Made by a program: the position numbers and the translations under genes
Notes under the pieces: model-generated
What the model saw: the letters and a program-made list of their open reading frames with translations, nothing else
Told to the model about the DNA's origin: nothing
The model's database searches: none
Shown: one piece after another, positions 49,980 through 63,214 of the stretch
How the letters are laid out: each line of letters begins with the position of its first letter
Numbering within the stretch: the stretch's first letter is position 1
Source: Bombus terrestris
Taxonomy: Eukaryota > Arthropoda > Insecta > Hymenoptera > Apidae
Direction: 5' to 3'
NCBI RefSeq assembly: GCF_910591885.1
Contig: NC_063283.1
Coordinates: 6,123,001-6,187,000, forward strand
Length of the DNA: 64,000 nt

Positions 49980-50465
49980 TCGCATATTTCCTTTTTCACT
50001 GGGAAATTACCGATTTCGCTGGGGCCCCATCCGCTCGAAAGATTCATAAATGAATTTATCGTAATTACACGGCCGGAATTTTATGCCCAGAATTAACATA
50101 TTTATGCGCCGCTTCATTCACGCTGGCCGCGGCTTCGGGCAATTACGAATGCATATTTATTGTTACAATAATAGTCGTACCGTTAACCACGGTGGAAAAC
50201 GCGCGCATTATAATTTAATCCTTCGTTATAACTGCACCGTGAATAATGGCCGACATCACAATGCCCCATAAAATACCGGAGGAACTATACGCGCCGGAGA
50301 AATGTCCGATACATTGTAACTTACGGTTAAACGTAACCGCTCTGTCAGTTTGCACGACGGAGAGACGGAGATAGATGCGAACGTGGCGAGCGTAACCGAA
50401 GTTCTGCAACGCTTTAATCTCGATCGTAATTGAATTTATGGCTAATACGCTAGCGTTAATACGGT
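49980..50465. promoter_or_regulatory. CpG-rich islet with clustered Hox/Caudal-like and homeodomain sites
   Basis: Five TTTATG or CATAAA sites (50045, 50080, 50101, 50267 and 50435), the Caudal/Abd-B-class motif, occur within about 400 bp. They are accompanied by many ATTA/TAAT cores (TAATTA near 50061, AATTAAC near 50091, CAATTACG near 50139, TTTAATCC near 50213, GTAATTG near 50426), set in CpG-rich flanks. No convincing protein is encoded. This is the strongest enhancer candidate in the intron by motif density; the target would presumably be hh. Confidence 0.38.
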
Positions 50466-50749
50466 TCCCCGAGTTCGATCGCTGGGCCGCGAGAAAGATC
50501 GACGCTCTAGACGGCTGGACCATTTCTCAAGCCGCAAGGGAGCGTTTCTTTGGACAGGGAGTTCGCTGGAATTCTACTTGCTTCGTCAGCTCGTGCGATT
50601 TCCTAAGAGGAATTTCGAAGTATTTAAGTAGTGTTATGCTGGAAATTGTTCAATCTGGTTTCAATCGAGATTTATTGCAGGTTTGGAAAGGTTTTCGATT
50701 GATATCGGGAGCTTTATAGATAACGGAGTCGAGATTTAGCACAGTGTTG

Positions 50750-53700
50750 GAATGGTGTTGATACCTTAGTTCGTTAAAATAGCATTTTTTCTTTTTTTTT
50801 TTTCATTTTTCGAGACACTTATCTTATTTGCCCGGTGTTATTTGTAATTGATTCTTCTAATGGAATTTTTAGTCGGCAAATGAGATGGTATCGTGTCATG
50901 ACGCGAGTAGGAAGTTGGGCTATTGGTTAGATTTTTCAAGATACGATAAATTTCAATTTATCACGATCGTGATTTCATGATTAATGACAATTCGACCGAG
51001 ACTTCTCACTCTATATCGACGATTAATATGATATATTAGCCCTTCTATATATATCATAGCAAATCGATGTGTTTGCTTAGGCAACACGGAATCGATTTCT
51101 TTTTCTATAATAAAATTTGACGACGTAATTTAACATTTCCATGCTTGAATCTCGTTTTTCCTCTCAGACGAGTACAAGTAAAACCTTCGACCACAAAAGA
51201 ACGGTAATAAAAATATCGTCTTCTTTGCTTAGACCTGATTAAATTAATCTAGACGAGATGTTTAAATATTTCTTTATAATATGAATAGATAGCTACGTTA
51301 TTTCAGGAAAAATATAATAAAGCGTTTCAATAGCAGGAATAGTTGCTATTCGTCGTTAAATCGACGAACAAACAGTCTATTGACTGTAAATGAAAAAGGA
51401 CATCGGTGATCTAATCTAAGCGATCGCGGTTTCTTTTTTCCACGCGCAAAAATACGCAGTTTATTAATTAACACAGCAGTGTTTAAAGGCTGGCATTACT
51501 GGTTGAGAGACTTCTATCAACGGATTTCTTTTATCGTCATTGTACGATTGTAGTTTTCTTGCGTAACGGCAACGTACAATTATCTAATTAACATTATGTG
51601 GCTCGTCGAGTAGAGTAAACGGTGGCATGTAACATAGCTTGAAGAAAAATGACATGAAGAATGATCGTAATCCCCCATTGTTTCTATTTTGAATTGTTTA
51701 TCGGATAAATGAAAGGATGTGAATTAACGATTACATATATATTTTTATTTGTATAAAGTGTATTAAACAAACGACACTAATTATTCTTATCAAGCAAAAA
51801 GTGTTATCCCTGAAATAAAATTATCATTTTGGAAGTTTCAAAAAATTGACAACAAAACTTCTTACAGCCGCTACGTCTACGAAATTCCCAACTTTTACAA
51901 TTTCTAAATCTTGTATAAATGTATACGGAAACTTCAAATTTTTATTCTGCCGCCAGATTTATTTCCGTTGCGTTGCGTCATAGGTTGATGCATCTAGAAT
52001 CGCGTACGATCGATGGTTTCAACTGGATATTCGATGGTTAAAAACGCGCGGCGATAATACGTGACAGAATTCAAAATAACGAGCCGATTCGAAACATTCT
52101 TTATCTTAACAATCGATCGTATTGCCGGCTTCTGACGCAAACTTTCAACTAGTTCTCGTTAACAAACGTGATTAGGGTCGAGTGACTTACGAGACGAGCG
52201 AAAGATCTATCGCTTGATCTCTGTTTAACGCTGTTTAACGCACAGATCGTAGGATAGATTAGAAATTCTTGCTTCCGTAAATTTTCTACCAGAGATTCTG
52301 TCTTTCTGAGCTTCGATGATCGATGGCAGTGATGCGATAAATGCTTTTAGCTTTTTGTAATTTGAAAATCGTTACGACACAATCAAATCAAATAACAATT
52401 TTTATTAATATGAAAATCGCCATTATAAAAATCAATGAAGTATGAAATATCAAATATTCGATACGGACGTGTAATTTACTACGTTATGGTATGTTCATTG
52501 AAGACTAAAAGAAGATTAGTATAGAAATTGCTCAATTTATAGGAATGTAAAGGCAGATAAGACGCGTAATATTTGTGGATTGTCTTAGGAAATATCAGGT
52601 CTCTTATCGTTTAAGTTTTATGGTCTAATTTTGGAGTATTTTTAGTAACATCTTAGCTATTTATCCTCAAATATGTACTTTACTGATATATTTATCGAGC
52701 AAAAACGAAACGTCGGACGAGAAACACACAGAATACCTGTATTCATTATCAAGAAGCCATTTTCCCACGCGACTAAAATTTTTCATATACCAGCTTTATT
52801 AAAATCCATCTACCGCATAAAATTTCCTTTATTACGCACAGAATTCATAATACTACTATGTAAATGTATTCAAAGTTTTATTTGAATCTCTGAACAAAGC
52901 AGCACGTATACGAAATTTAAGTATAAAAGAAGTTAAAAATTGTACAATTTCGGATGTCACATCTTTCTGTTTCATCGTAACAAATAATCATATACGATAT
53001 CAAGTTACATCGTAACTATCTTAATAGTTAATTAACGATTACTGAACTTTACGACGCGTGTTCCATTTCATTCGTCATGACTATGAGACACAGTGCATTT
53101 CGCCGAGCTATAACTTCAAGTCCAAAACATATTAATCTAATCCAAATATCGTTTAAAACGATTGGATACGTCCCATTTTGACTTCTCAAAATTCCATTAG
53201 TATAAACTTCGCTTCTTATTTGCAAGAAAGTCAGATTCAAGGGACAGAAAACGAGCAAAACGGCGCGAACGTCGATTATAAACAAAATCGGTAATTAAAC
53301 TCGATCCACGTTTATTGAATCGATTAATGTTAACTAGCACGAAGCGATTGTAGGATACTTCTGATTGATTTACTCGACGCACGTCCGACTTCGGATGTAA
53401 CGTTGGAACTCGCGATTCTCGCCGTTCTCTTCTCTTCGTCAGAAATCCGAAGAGACGAAGCTCGCCGGTGTGATTCACAGTCACGTGCCTTAGAAGATCT
53501 CGACCCGTGGCCACGAAGTAATTACGGGGACGACAAGATAAATAATCGTCCGCCCACGAAGCGCATAATTCCCCTGGCAAACCATAAAACGCCATGTAAT
53601 TTGTTGACCGCTGCTCCGGGAAACGCTTTCCTGCTTTCAATCTTGACTTAACGTCAAAACTTCCTTAAACTATTCATGCACGTACATTTGCAAAAAATTC

Positions 53701-54950
53701 GCACATCGAAACGACTATCGTTTCTTAATTTCTCCATTCATATTTCCTTCTTTCAATCAATCGTGTTCGTGGCTTATATTATATAAATTATTGTTAATGA
53801 ATCGATGCAAGGGAAATTATACGTTTGTCGTTGTATCGATGCTTGATTAAGATTATGCAATAATAATAATAAAATGCTTTTAATTTTACAATAGCTTGTG
53901 TTAGAAATTATTCCGCTCGGTTTATAAATAGAAATTTTATCGTATCATAGACATTTGTACATTTGGATAAGATTTAAACGTACGGAATTTTAGTAGCAAT
54001 TTTACAGCAAGATATCCAAGCTGGTCTTTATACGTAATACGTACTTTTTTTATAATACAATAGGATGAAAGAAATGTGCGAGATTTATAGAGATTTACAG
54101 CAATTTATTAAGATTTAGAAATCTAATTAATATAATTAGAAAAACATTCGCAGTGTATTTGTAATTATCTAAAGAATTTATGGAATGTACTTAGGTTACA
54201 CGCACACAAACGTTGTGATTCATATTCTGAAGCATGATCTCTGCTATGCTTCGCAAGCAGATCACGTGTTACAGAAACCTTGACAGAGTGTGGCGTCGTA
54301 ACTGACCTATTGTCATTTAACGTTATCGAACAAAGACATCGGACACTCGGTTTCTGTGAAATGTATCTTACGGGTTATCCGGAAATATCAGGAAGACGCC
54401 AGCGTTTTATTCTTCTGTTTGTCAGTTCTTGTTTGGCAGACAAGCAGCTCATTTATACCAGCGATTAATTTCTGTTTTTCGAATCAAAACGATATTACAA
54501 CCGGTTATAAACACTTGTTATCGTATTTCCTCATAACCAGACAATACGTTGATCAGAAACGACCACGATATTTTAAGTTTGGATCTGTCGTCGCACGAAT
54601 CATAGACTTAGATCACTTTCCTTTTAATGCTATTATACCAACTTTCGTATCATTGTATGTATTATATGGAGTTCTGTATCTCCATCAGAACTACTCTTTC
54701 AAAATCAGACAGCTACTTTTTCAAGAGAACTTTTCCAAATTATATGCAAAATTTAAAAATATAGAATGCTCCATCGTCGTCCATTTATTTACGTAATTTT
54801 TAATTCACTGTCATCACTTTGCGTTCATTCGTCACCTATTACGTTCGTCTCTTTTAAAGAGAATAACAATTTTTAACATCGCAAAAGGATTTTTATTTCT
54901 ATGGAAAATAATTTCAAACGAACAAACTTAACCGAAGCTACAAATTAAAA
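50750..54950. other. AT-rich block, nothing recognisable
   Basis: AT-rich sequence. Small palindromes such as TCACGATCGTGA (50961-50972) occur. Two longer frames, a 147-codon minus frame ending at 53197 and a 146-codon plus frame at 54356-54796 beginning with GTG, have no family resemblance and are within chance expectation for this much sequence. Confidence 0.45.
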
Positions 54951-54959
54951 AATTATGTA

Positions 54960-55290
54960 AATATTAGCCGCGAGTAGCTAAGAACAGCTAAACGAAGGAA
55001 TTAACTGTCGATTAATCCGCGTAATTAATTAGTAGCCGGTCAATTAGCCGCGTCGATGTGTTATGCTGGTCGCAAACGAGGATCACGGGATGCTTAACGT
55101 CTTAATTGCCAACGCAGATTGTTGTTCGCACGCTCGTGAACGTTGGTTGCACAGCGAGCCAAAGAACACCAGCTGCGTTTAATGCAACCGTTTGCACGAT
55201 AATGCAACGCACAGCGAACTAGCTAAAGTGTTAATCGGGTCGACTGGTTAATTGAGTTTGTCGACAATTTTTCACGACGAGCTTTCGCGA
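54960..55290. promoter_or_regulatory. Homeodomain-site cluster in CpG-rich DNA
   Basis: TAATCC (55013-55018, an Orthodenticle/Bicoid-type site), TAATTAATTAG (55022-55032, Engrailed/Antp-type) and CAATTAG (55041-55047) lie close together, followed by further TTAATT cores. A GCACAGCGA element is repeated at 55149 and 55209, 60 bp apart. Engrailed-class input to hh is known in flies, so an hh enhancer is plausible, but this is inference. Confidence 0.3.
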
Positions 55291-55957
55291 GTTACGCCGT
55301 TTTCGACGCGTATAAAGCATGAAAAGGCACACGATGCAATACAGTAGCGACGTCTAGGATAGTTAATGCAGTCGTTCGGTCGATAGTGCGATAGTTAAAT
55401 CGTTTATTGCGGTTTTATGCCACTTGGCGGAATTTAAATTCAGTTTTGATAAGGCTCGCTCGTTTGGGACTGAAGTAACGATCAATTTAGATAGCGTCAC
55501 TGTGATAAGTCTATTGAATGCTATTTCAATTTCATTTTTATCGCTATTACTCTCTCTTCTTTTTCTTCTTTTAAATTGTTTTCTATTGCAAGTAGAAATT
55601 TAAAGCTTTTAAATGGACACAAGTCGAACTGAATTAAAAATCAAATAAAAATTCGATTAATTATTTACCGGACAGTAAAATAACATCCTGTTGGATCAAG
55701 TTGAATTAATATTCTTCATTTTCGAGATGATCTTGTATTAAATCAATCCTCTTCATAAAATGATGGTAAAAGAAGAATAATTTATTTTCTCGAAGAAAAA
55801 ATTCCGAAAGAAAATAATATATATTCTAATATCCCAAGCAAAGCTAAATAAAAAATTGAGACAAGAAAAGAATAAAATATACGACGACATTTCCTAATCA
55901 TCTTTAAAGGGTTGCACTTGACTGTTCAATTAAGTCGCTCGCAGGTAGAGCTTCACG

Positions 55958-56389
55958 ATGACAACCATCTTCAAATCAACGTCACGCGTCATTCGATCGA
56001 TCGATAAACGAAATAAAAATAGAAATTGTGTAACTACTCGTCTCCATTCAAATTTTATACCCACAAGGACCGCATTCTATATTCGTGATCCGATCAATGG
56101 ACTTTATTACGTCAGGATTCTCTTTTGCGCAAGGTCAAAGTCTCCAGTCTTTCGTTTTCATTCGTCACCTGCGAAACAAAGGTCAGTTCTATCGTATTTC
56201 GGTGCTACGTTCGAAGTTTGTTTTCTGGAAGTCGGATTTAGAATTGGCAGAATCCGTTCGACCGTTGTTTTAGAAAACAATCGGCTTTTAGCTGCGGGTT
56301 TTAGCACGATCAATCATCCAGACTATTTTCAGATCGTTGACTCGCCAGATGCGAACACGCTCCCCTTGACATTTATTTTCTATCGCTGA
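55958..56389 (+). CDS. Unrecognised 143-codon ORF, doubtful
   Basis: A frame with a true ATG and 143 codons, ending TGA. The predicted product is basic with no signal peptide, membrane segment, repeat or motif I recognise. Frames of this size are occasionally expected by chance in 64 kb. It has no promoter or poly(A) evidence visible and lies inside the presumed hh intron. I list it only so that it can be checked; more likely non-coding. Confidence 0.08.
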   Translation: MTTIFKSTSRVIRSIDKRNKNRNCVTTRLHSNFIPTRTAFYIRDPINGLYYVRILFCARSKSPVFRFHSSPAKQRSVLSYFGATFEVCFLEVGFRIGRIRSTVVLENNRLLAAGFSTINHPDYFQIVDSPDANTLPLTFIFYR

Positions 56390-56399
56390 ATGATGGATT

Positions 56400-58640
56400 T
56401 ATCATCGTGATACACGTGTCTTTTAATCTAGATATATACGTATTTCGTTACGTTGAAAATTCCAAAATTTTGTTGAGGAAGGCGGATTTTTCATCGCTTA
56501 TTCTAAGATTTTTCTAAACATTTATTATACTTATTTAGCGTAGCATTTTATTAGATATAAAACGTTAAAATATTATGTGTAATTTATATTTAGAAATCTT
56601 CGATTTAACGAACTAAACTTCCTTAAAAATACGATCTGTCTTCATCGTGAAAAGATCGAAATAATTCCTGAGTAAGTTATTGCTTTCGATCCACGATGTA
56701 TCTTTGTGAGTCGCAAGAAAAGTCGATTTTGCTTTTATCGTCGAGTGCAAGCTTCAACTAAACGAAATTTCGTACGCACCGATGTAACATGACGCGTTGT
56801 ACGATACGTACGACCAGACAGCGGATGTTTATGCGTCTATAAGAAGTTTTTAGAAGCGCGAAACTACATGTATACGACGCGTACAGTATACAAAAATATA
56901 CGACATATCGAAAGCAAAGTACTCATTGGATATATTTAGAGGGTGTGATAAATTTCCACGATATTTAGGTTTTATTTCTTTGGTTTTATTTTACGTTGAC
57001 GAAAATGTTAATGTGTCGTCCACGTACGAAAGCTTGACGAATAATGAAAACAACTATAGAGTAATTAACGATAATGCCGATTGGATAACGAGTAAAACAC
57101 GATTATACATGCTGATTGTACGTATTTGTAGGTTCGATTAAATCGTTTGTAGAACATTCGTGTAATTGGCCCGACTGAACTTTATCGTTTTGATTTGCAT
57201 CGATAGGATCGATGTAAATGGTACGTTTCTTGTTGGCCAGTTCCGATAGACTCGATTAAATCGAGTCGATACGGGACCAGTCGATATATCAACAGGTAAA
57301 ACTGTTGCTTTCACTGGAACATTGATTTCCTGCGCGTAGCAAGCTACATTGAAACGTCGCCCCGAGAAATTTGCAGCCTTGTTCCGTTATCTTCGGTTGG
57401 ATCGACGTAATTTATACAAAGCATCGTAGCACGTAGATACCATTTTCTGCTAATTACAGGTATCCCGCTGTTTCTGCTTCTTTTCTGCCAGTTCTTTTCC
57501 TTTTTCTTAATGTTTGTATGTTTTCCGATAAGAGGGTGAAATATATTAACAAGTAGCTAGTAATTATTAGGTTGGTCTATGCAGAGTCGAAGTTATCGGC
57601 GCGCGTGATTCCTCGTTTCAATTTGATGTCACGCATTTCCTTAAAGTATTGGAAACCTGTCTCGTATGTTAAGATGGGCAAGATTGAAATAATAAAAATT
57701 CGAGAGTAGGAAAAGTAGTGAAAAAAAAGAGAAAACGAACAAATAAAAGTACTTAAGAAAGAAAACATTTCAGTTATATGGAATAGCCAAACGACCTCGG
57801 CTCCGCAATCCACCTGTTAAGCTTCAATTCTTTAATAATCAACGCTAAATGTACATCGTATACATCGAAAAGCTTGTAGGGATTTTTGTGTAAAATTATC
57901 GTATGGAAGACAAGGAAGATATAAACAAAAAAGTGTAGACCGCGTTGTATTTCCTTGTCGTTCGTACGATAAGTTTTACAACATCAAAGTTAAAATGTCT
58001 TTTAAACGTCAATTTTTGATCCAAGCATCTGAATATATTTTTCTAGAGAATTAAAAGAACAAATCGGATGATGTATAAAAAATATAGAGTACCATTTAAA
58101 AAAATATAAGATCTCATGCAAAAGAAATGTGTTGGCCTCGAGATCATGCAGTCCTTTCCACCTACATCGTCGTTGTATACATACGTCGAAATATTTTTCC
58201 CGTGGAACCGAACATTTCTCGTTCGACCAATTTTTTCGTATTTTCTCCCATTTTGACAGAAACTCGATTATTTTATAAAGGATCACCTGAATGAAGGATG
58301 CCAATGAATAAGTATCACGCAATCTCTTTTCGCTGGCCAAATTCACTTCAAGTGAGTGAGATTGACTCCATCGGGCTATTTCTCCATTTTGCATTGTCAG
58401 TGATAAATTTTCTACCACATGATAGCTCCTAATTAAAAAAAAAAAACTTGTCCGAAAACTATTTTTCCATCTCTTACAGCTCGCGAATTATGACGGAAAA
58501 TAGCCAGCTTTCCAGAGGTGTGGTAATTTCACCCCCTCGTAAAGTGAATCTGCGTGCGTAATACCAATATATCCCTCGCGTGTCCGCAGAATTTCATAAT
58601 TTTTCGAATCTATGGGTTCCCTTGTAAGGAATCATAAGGC
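56400..58640. other. AT-rich block, nothing recognisable
   Basis: AT-rich sequence with chance frames. GACTCGATTAAATCGAGTC at 57249-57267 is a short palindrome. No other feature noticed. Confidence 0.45.
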
Positions 58641-58689
58641 AGAGAAGAAAAAGGAACGAAAGAAAGTAAGGGTGACATAATTTGGGTAT

Positions 58690-59250
58690 GCGAGGGCACG
58701 TGACGACGCTGTGTCACGTGTCTTTGGGACGTCGCGTCTCATCGGTTCGACGATTAAAAGCTCGTTAGGTCGGCCGCGCACCAGGCATTCCTTGCGATGC
58801 GGTGTCCGCGAGAGATTTAAGGCTCGTTCACAGAGTAGATCCCCAAAAGGTCTGCACTGGACGCGGAGGAGGGCGAGAGATAGGATCAGGCTTCTACATC
58901 CTACAGGATCGTGGCGAGGCAGCCTCTCACAGGCCAGCATACGGTATCTAATCTGGCCACTTTCGGAGCCGCGGGTAGCCGTGTTTTGGCCGGGGATCGT
59001 GTTAAGGGGATTTACATTCATTTCGATCCTAATAACCCGATCCCTCGGATCCCGATTTGGAACACGATATCCGTCCACTCCGTGTATACGTATACCCACG
59101 GTTTTCCTTTTCTCTCTGCTCCCTCTCTTTTTCTTCTTTCGCCTTCGTCTCTCTTCTAATCCTCTTCGAGAAGAGCATGCTCCTTCTCTCGATCTCTCTT
59201 TCGTTCGTTTTTCATGGACCGCGAGATACGCGACGAGATTCTTGAGTTAA
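58690..59250. promoter_or_regulatory. GC/CpG-rich islet with pyrimidine tail
   Basis: CpG-dense DNA from 58690 to about 59060, followed by a C/T-rich tract (59100-59200). The 179-codon plus frame starts from GTG and has no internal ATG; the 155-codon minus frame also starts from GTG. Neither resembles a protein, so both are taken as composition effects. Confidence 0.22.
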
Positions 59251-59259
59251 GGACATTTC

Positions 59260-61590
59260 GGTGGATCTGTGGTAACAGTGTGTGAATTTTATACAGTGTG
59301 TGCATTATATTTCTTCCTTTTTTTTTTTCAAATTTATAGCAAGTAATTACGAATAAAGGTCACGTGGAACTCTATATTTTTTGATTTTTTTTTCTTTTTT
59401 GGTTTTAATGTCGCTTTATGATTAAACAGAAGAATTTTAACGACGTACACGAAAATGGAAACCTGTTTGGTCCGAAGATATAAATCTTGTAAAAGTAGCT
59501 GATATATCGACGAAGTTTTGTGCAAGCCAAAGGTATAATTACCAAGACAAATATTTATTACTGCTTTTTGCATCCTTCGAGCGAGATGAGAAAATACACA
59601 TTCACCTGCAAAACTAAATGAAATGGCGGTTTTAATAAAGAATAAAGTGTGTTAAGTTTTAATGCTGTTTCTTCGAAAACGAGATAGAAATTGTAAAAGT
59701 GTCAAAGGTTAAAAAGCGGTGCCGCAATAAAATTCATTAACCTCGAATTCTAAACTTTTCAAATAAAGAAGAGACAAGTCACACTCCTCAAATAAATCAA
59801 CCTTCACAACCACGTCCATTCATCACGAAACAGGAAACCAGCGGACGATTCAGCCAGAGCCGTTCAAAAAGATATCTCGCCCATCCTCCTTCGCTCAAAA
59901 CACGCGTCATTCTTTCGACACAATAAGGCGACACAATTACTCAACGAAACAATCACACTAACCAGACGAGACTAACCCAGTCAACCGAGTAACCCTGGCT
60001 GCCCATAAAACTCGGATGTACGCGTTTCAACAGCTTTCTCCATTGAAAAAGCGAGGGAAGCCGAGAAAAAAAGTCGGCTTTTAAATAACTCTCACGGGCC
60101 AGGTGAAAGGCGTAGGACGTTTCGTGTCCTTAACTTAAAAGCTCGTCGTGTATACTGCCGCTAAAAGGTCTTGAGAGTATCCGGACACTTGCTTCTCCTC
60201 GATGGAATATAATTCGATTAAAAATTTATTAAGAGGGGAAATTTGCAATTATTTTTTTCTTTGTCATTGTCACAGCTACTGTTTTGTTAAGTATGTAATT
60301 ATTTTAGAGACATTACACTATTTTATAGCTATTTTATTTGCGGTCTTTTCTCTGTTTTATGCTTAATATCAGTCGTTTAATCAGTCGTCCCGTTGATTTT
60401 ATATGAAACTTTTTGGATTTTTACATTCGCACCAGCGAATCGTTCTTCTCTTTGATCAGATCTTGCGAAAATAATCCGTTTTAGGCATCGAGTGAATGAA
60501 AATAAATTAAAAATAACTTTCCCTCCATGAACGTTACTTATTTAGTTTGCGATTAAAGCTACGCTAAAATTCACGTTTAATAAACTTTCAAGCTACGGTT
60601 TACGAGTCGATTCATCGATATTTTAACAAACTTTTATGATAAGAAGAATAATTGATCATCTGGATATTTCTGACCTTTGCCTCGCACAATGCCGTTACGT
60701 GTGTCAATAATATCAGCGGCTTTCTTCGCCGGAATGCGAAAGATGTGTTTCGCCTTTAATGGTCTTCTTGTGTTCTCTTGTTTCGAGTTTATTGCTTTGC
60801 TGGACGTTTCTTCCGTGTTCTGTTTGGAATAGAATATTCCAGCATCGAGTAGTTGTTCTCTGGAAGTGTATTCTACTTGACGGCAATTTCTCGACGCTCA
60901 GCCCTTTTGTTTCGCTTCTTTCTTTTCTTTCCACATCCAGCATTTTAGGTGACGGTGAAAGTATTTCGAGGATGCACACATACTCGAGGAACGAAGTGTA
61001 AAAGCCTTCTCTCTCCTCTTCTTCGCGCGAGTGGCCGAGTGACGAGTGGAACGTTGGAGACGTTTTTAGAATGCTTCACGTAATTGGAGGGTTTCGTTGA
61101 CAATTAATGGACTCGATAAATAGAATAACCGCTACCGTAAATAGCCGTGTTAATGCATTTACGGAGTACGGATTGTTTGGAATCTCGAAATAGTATCTCG
61201 TCCTGGTTATTTGAAGAACACATAGAACGTGGAAGTAGGTGCGAATCGCTTAGACAGAACGCCACTCGAGATTGTAACCCAACACGTCGTGCGTTGTCCA
61301 ATTTTATTATTGATTTTTATTCATTTATTATCGTTGTACGACTTACCATACGTGCGTCGACTAGAACGATAAATAATTACGACGCTGCAGTACGCTATAA
61401 TTAATTGACAATTATTTGAAACAGCAGGCAATTTATTTTCAAGAATCTACCGTAAAGAGGTAAGCATAGTAAACAGTCAGAAGTTCCGTGAGAAATTTAG
61501 AAACACAGTGCCGGTAATTGTTTCTCTGTATTTCAATTTGCCAGCTTCATCGGTATGGCTTTCGACCGATCTCTACGATACCTATCGAGA
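59260..61590. other. AT-rich block, nothing recognisable
   Basis: AT-rich sequence with T runs near 59318 and 59388 and chance frames; ACAGTGTGTG occurs twice near 59275 and 59294. No other structure noticed. Confidence 0.4.
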
Positions 61591-61599
61591 GAAACATCT

Positions 61600-62290
61600 T
61601 CGAGCCGAATAAAAAAGGATACAGCGTAGGGAGAGGGTGGTGCAAGAAGCGACGCCTAATGCGAGAAATAAATGAAAAGGAAAGCGGAGGAAGGAGGAAG
61701 GAGCTGAGAAGATTGAGTGACGAGTCAGTGGACGCGACGAGGCGTGCACCGATCGCGCGGTTCGAGGCTTCATCACCCGCGGTCGCGTTCGTCGTAGTTT
61801 CTGTCGACGACGGGCGTGATGTAGCCTCAGGGCGAAAACAACACGTCCCTCTTCACCCTCTCTCTCTTTTCTTTTTCTACTTCCACGTAGACTTCAGAAG
61901 AGTTCAGAGTCTCTCTCTTTCTTCGTATAGTACGCGGTCGATCGTCCCGAACGCGGTGACTCTAACTCGAGCGAACGGTAATCCGTTCCCACAGACAAAA
62001 GGGCCTCGCAGCCCGTCGACTTCGATCTTCTTTCCACCACCTCGACTGGTCCGTGCCCGTGATCGTGTCTACCGTGCAGGTATGTAATAAGGATGTAACC
62101 CGAGCTGACCGGGACAACGAGTACCACGGCCCGCGATCGGTTCCACGGGACAGGTTCGAGGTAACTTGGATCGCGTACGATCGTTCGATCCACCAAGCCG
62201 CTTCCAGGAAAAACGCTCCTCGGACTAGGCTAGAAATTAGAGAGACGATGGTGTTGGAAAAGGCTTTGGGGTGGCTGAGAAGTTAGGGTA
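61600..62290. promoter_or_regulatory. CpG-rich islet with purine/pyrimidine switch and donor-like site
   Basis: The + strand is A/G-rich at 61665-61740 and C/T-rich at 61845-61930, then CpG-dense. A plus frame is open from an ATG at 61659 to a stop near 62087 (142 codons) but has no recognisable domain. At 62080 the sequence CAG/GTATGT is a strong splice-donor match. A non-coding or alternative first exon ending here is possible but unproven; no acceptor partner can be identified in the window. Confidence 0.22.
62030..62215. repeat. Copy 1 of a duplication repeated 1.18 kb downstream
   Basis: CCGTGCAGGTATGTAATAAG followed by GATGTAACC (from 62072) recurs at 63255 with two transitions. Further matches in the same order include TCCACGGG and GCTTCCAGGAA (62200, partner 63368). 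The offset is 1183 bp at the left and 1168 bp at the right. Confidence 0.65.
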
Positions 62291-63214
62291 GCTGAGGAAA
62301 TGGGGTAGTTGGGAAGTTAGAGCGGTGACTTAGGGTGGTAACTTAAAATGTTAGTTCGGTAGGCGTTTGGTAGGGTTGGGTAAAAAGAGTGCAGGTTCAT
62401 GCGTTTATGGGATTTCTGAAAATGCAAAATTGCACGTGACATGCGATGATACGTAAAATGTATATAGTGTGATTGGTTATAGAGTATCGTTAAACTAATT
62501 AGTCAGTGAATGAGTTTTTGGTATCGACTGGAGAAATTTGCTCGGCGGTGAACAACGAGTTTTTGCGAACTTTCATCTCGTCTGCTATGCAAAAGTGTGT
62601 TCGATCCGCTACAGTCGTTGTAACTTTGATGATAATCCACTGCAATCACGTGTTATTGCTTCCATCGTAGTAACTATCGCAACGCAAAAGGAAGAACAAT
62701 TTGTAGGTAGAACTCGCGAATTTTTGAAATGGAATTTCTCACTTACTATTTTTCTTCAAATTATTTATTCGAATATTCTCTATGTGGAAAGGAGGAGGTG
62801 GCTGTAATCTTTTTGACGATTTCATGTTCATATGATTTCCTCAAATTTTAATCAGACGATTGTTGTAATTATTCGCGATAGCTAAAAATCTTCTCGTGAC
62901 ATTCTTCTTGTTTAATTTTTAATCAGCAGTCAATAGCTCGGAATAGTTCATTTATATTACCCCATCAAATTGGATCTTCTGAGAAACAACATCTCACACG
63001 TACCAACCTCGTAATTAATAATTAATAATTAGTAATTGGTACATCTCTGACTTTGAGAAAATATCCATCAGCTAAGAGCAGCCTAACCATATCCCCACAC
63101 AACATGCCCGCCATAAGAATGCTGATATTGACATCGATCAAGTTGGAACGCGTCGGAAGTTCAAAGTTCTTCTCGTTAGGAATCTGCCATGAATTATTTA
63201 TCCGCTGATCAATC

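Noticed and set aside
53197..53640. 147-codon minus-strand frame
   Set aside because: No recognisable domain and no supporting splice or promoter signals; consistent with chance in CpG-rich DNA.
54356..54796. 146-codon frame with hydrophobic stretches, at first suggestive of a chemoreceptor fragment
   Set aside because: Begins with GTG, contains no ATG, and no receptor motif can be identified; such a length is within chance expectation over 64 kb and six frames.
58711..59250. 179-codon plus frame and 155-codon overlapping minus frame
   Set aside because: The plus frame begins with GTG and contains no ATG; the minus frame also begins with GTG. Both lie in a CpG-rich islet where stops are rare, and neither resembles a known protein.
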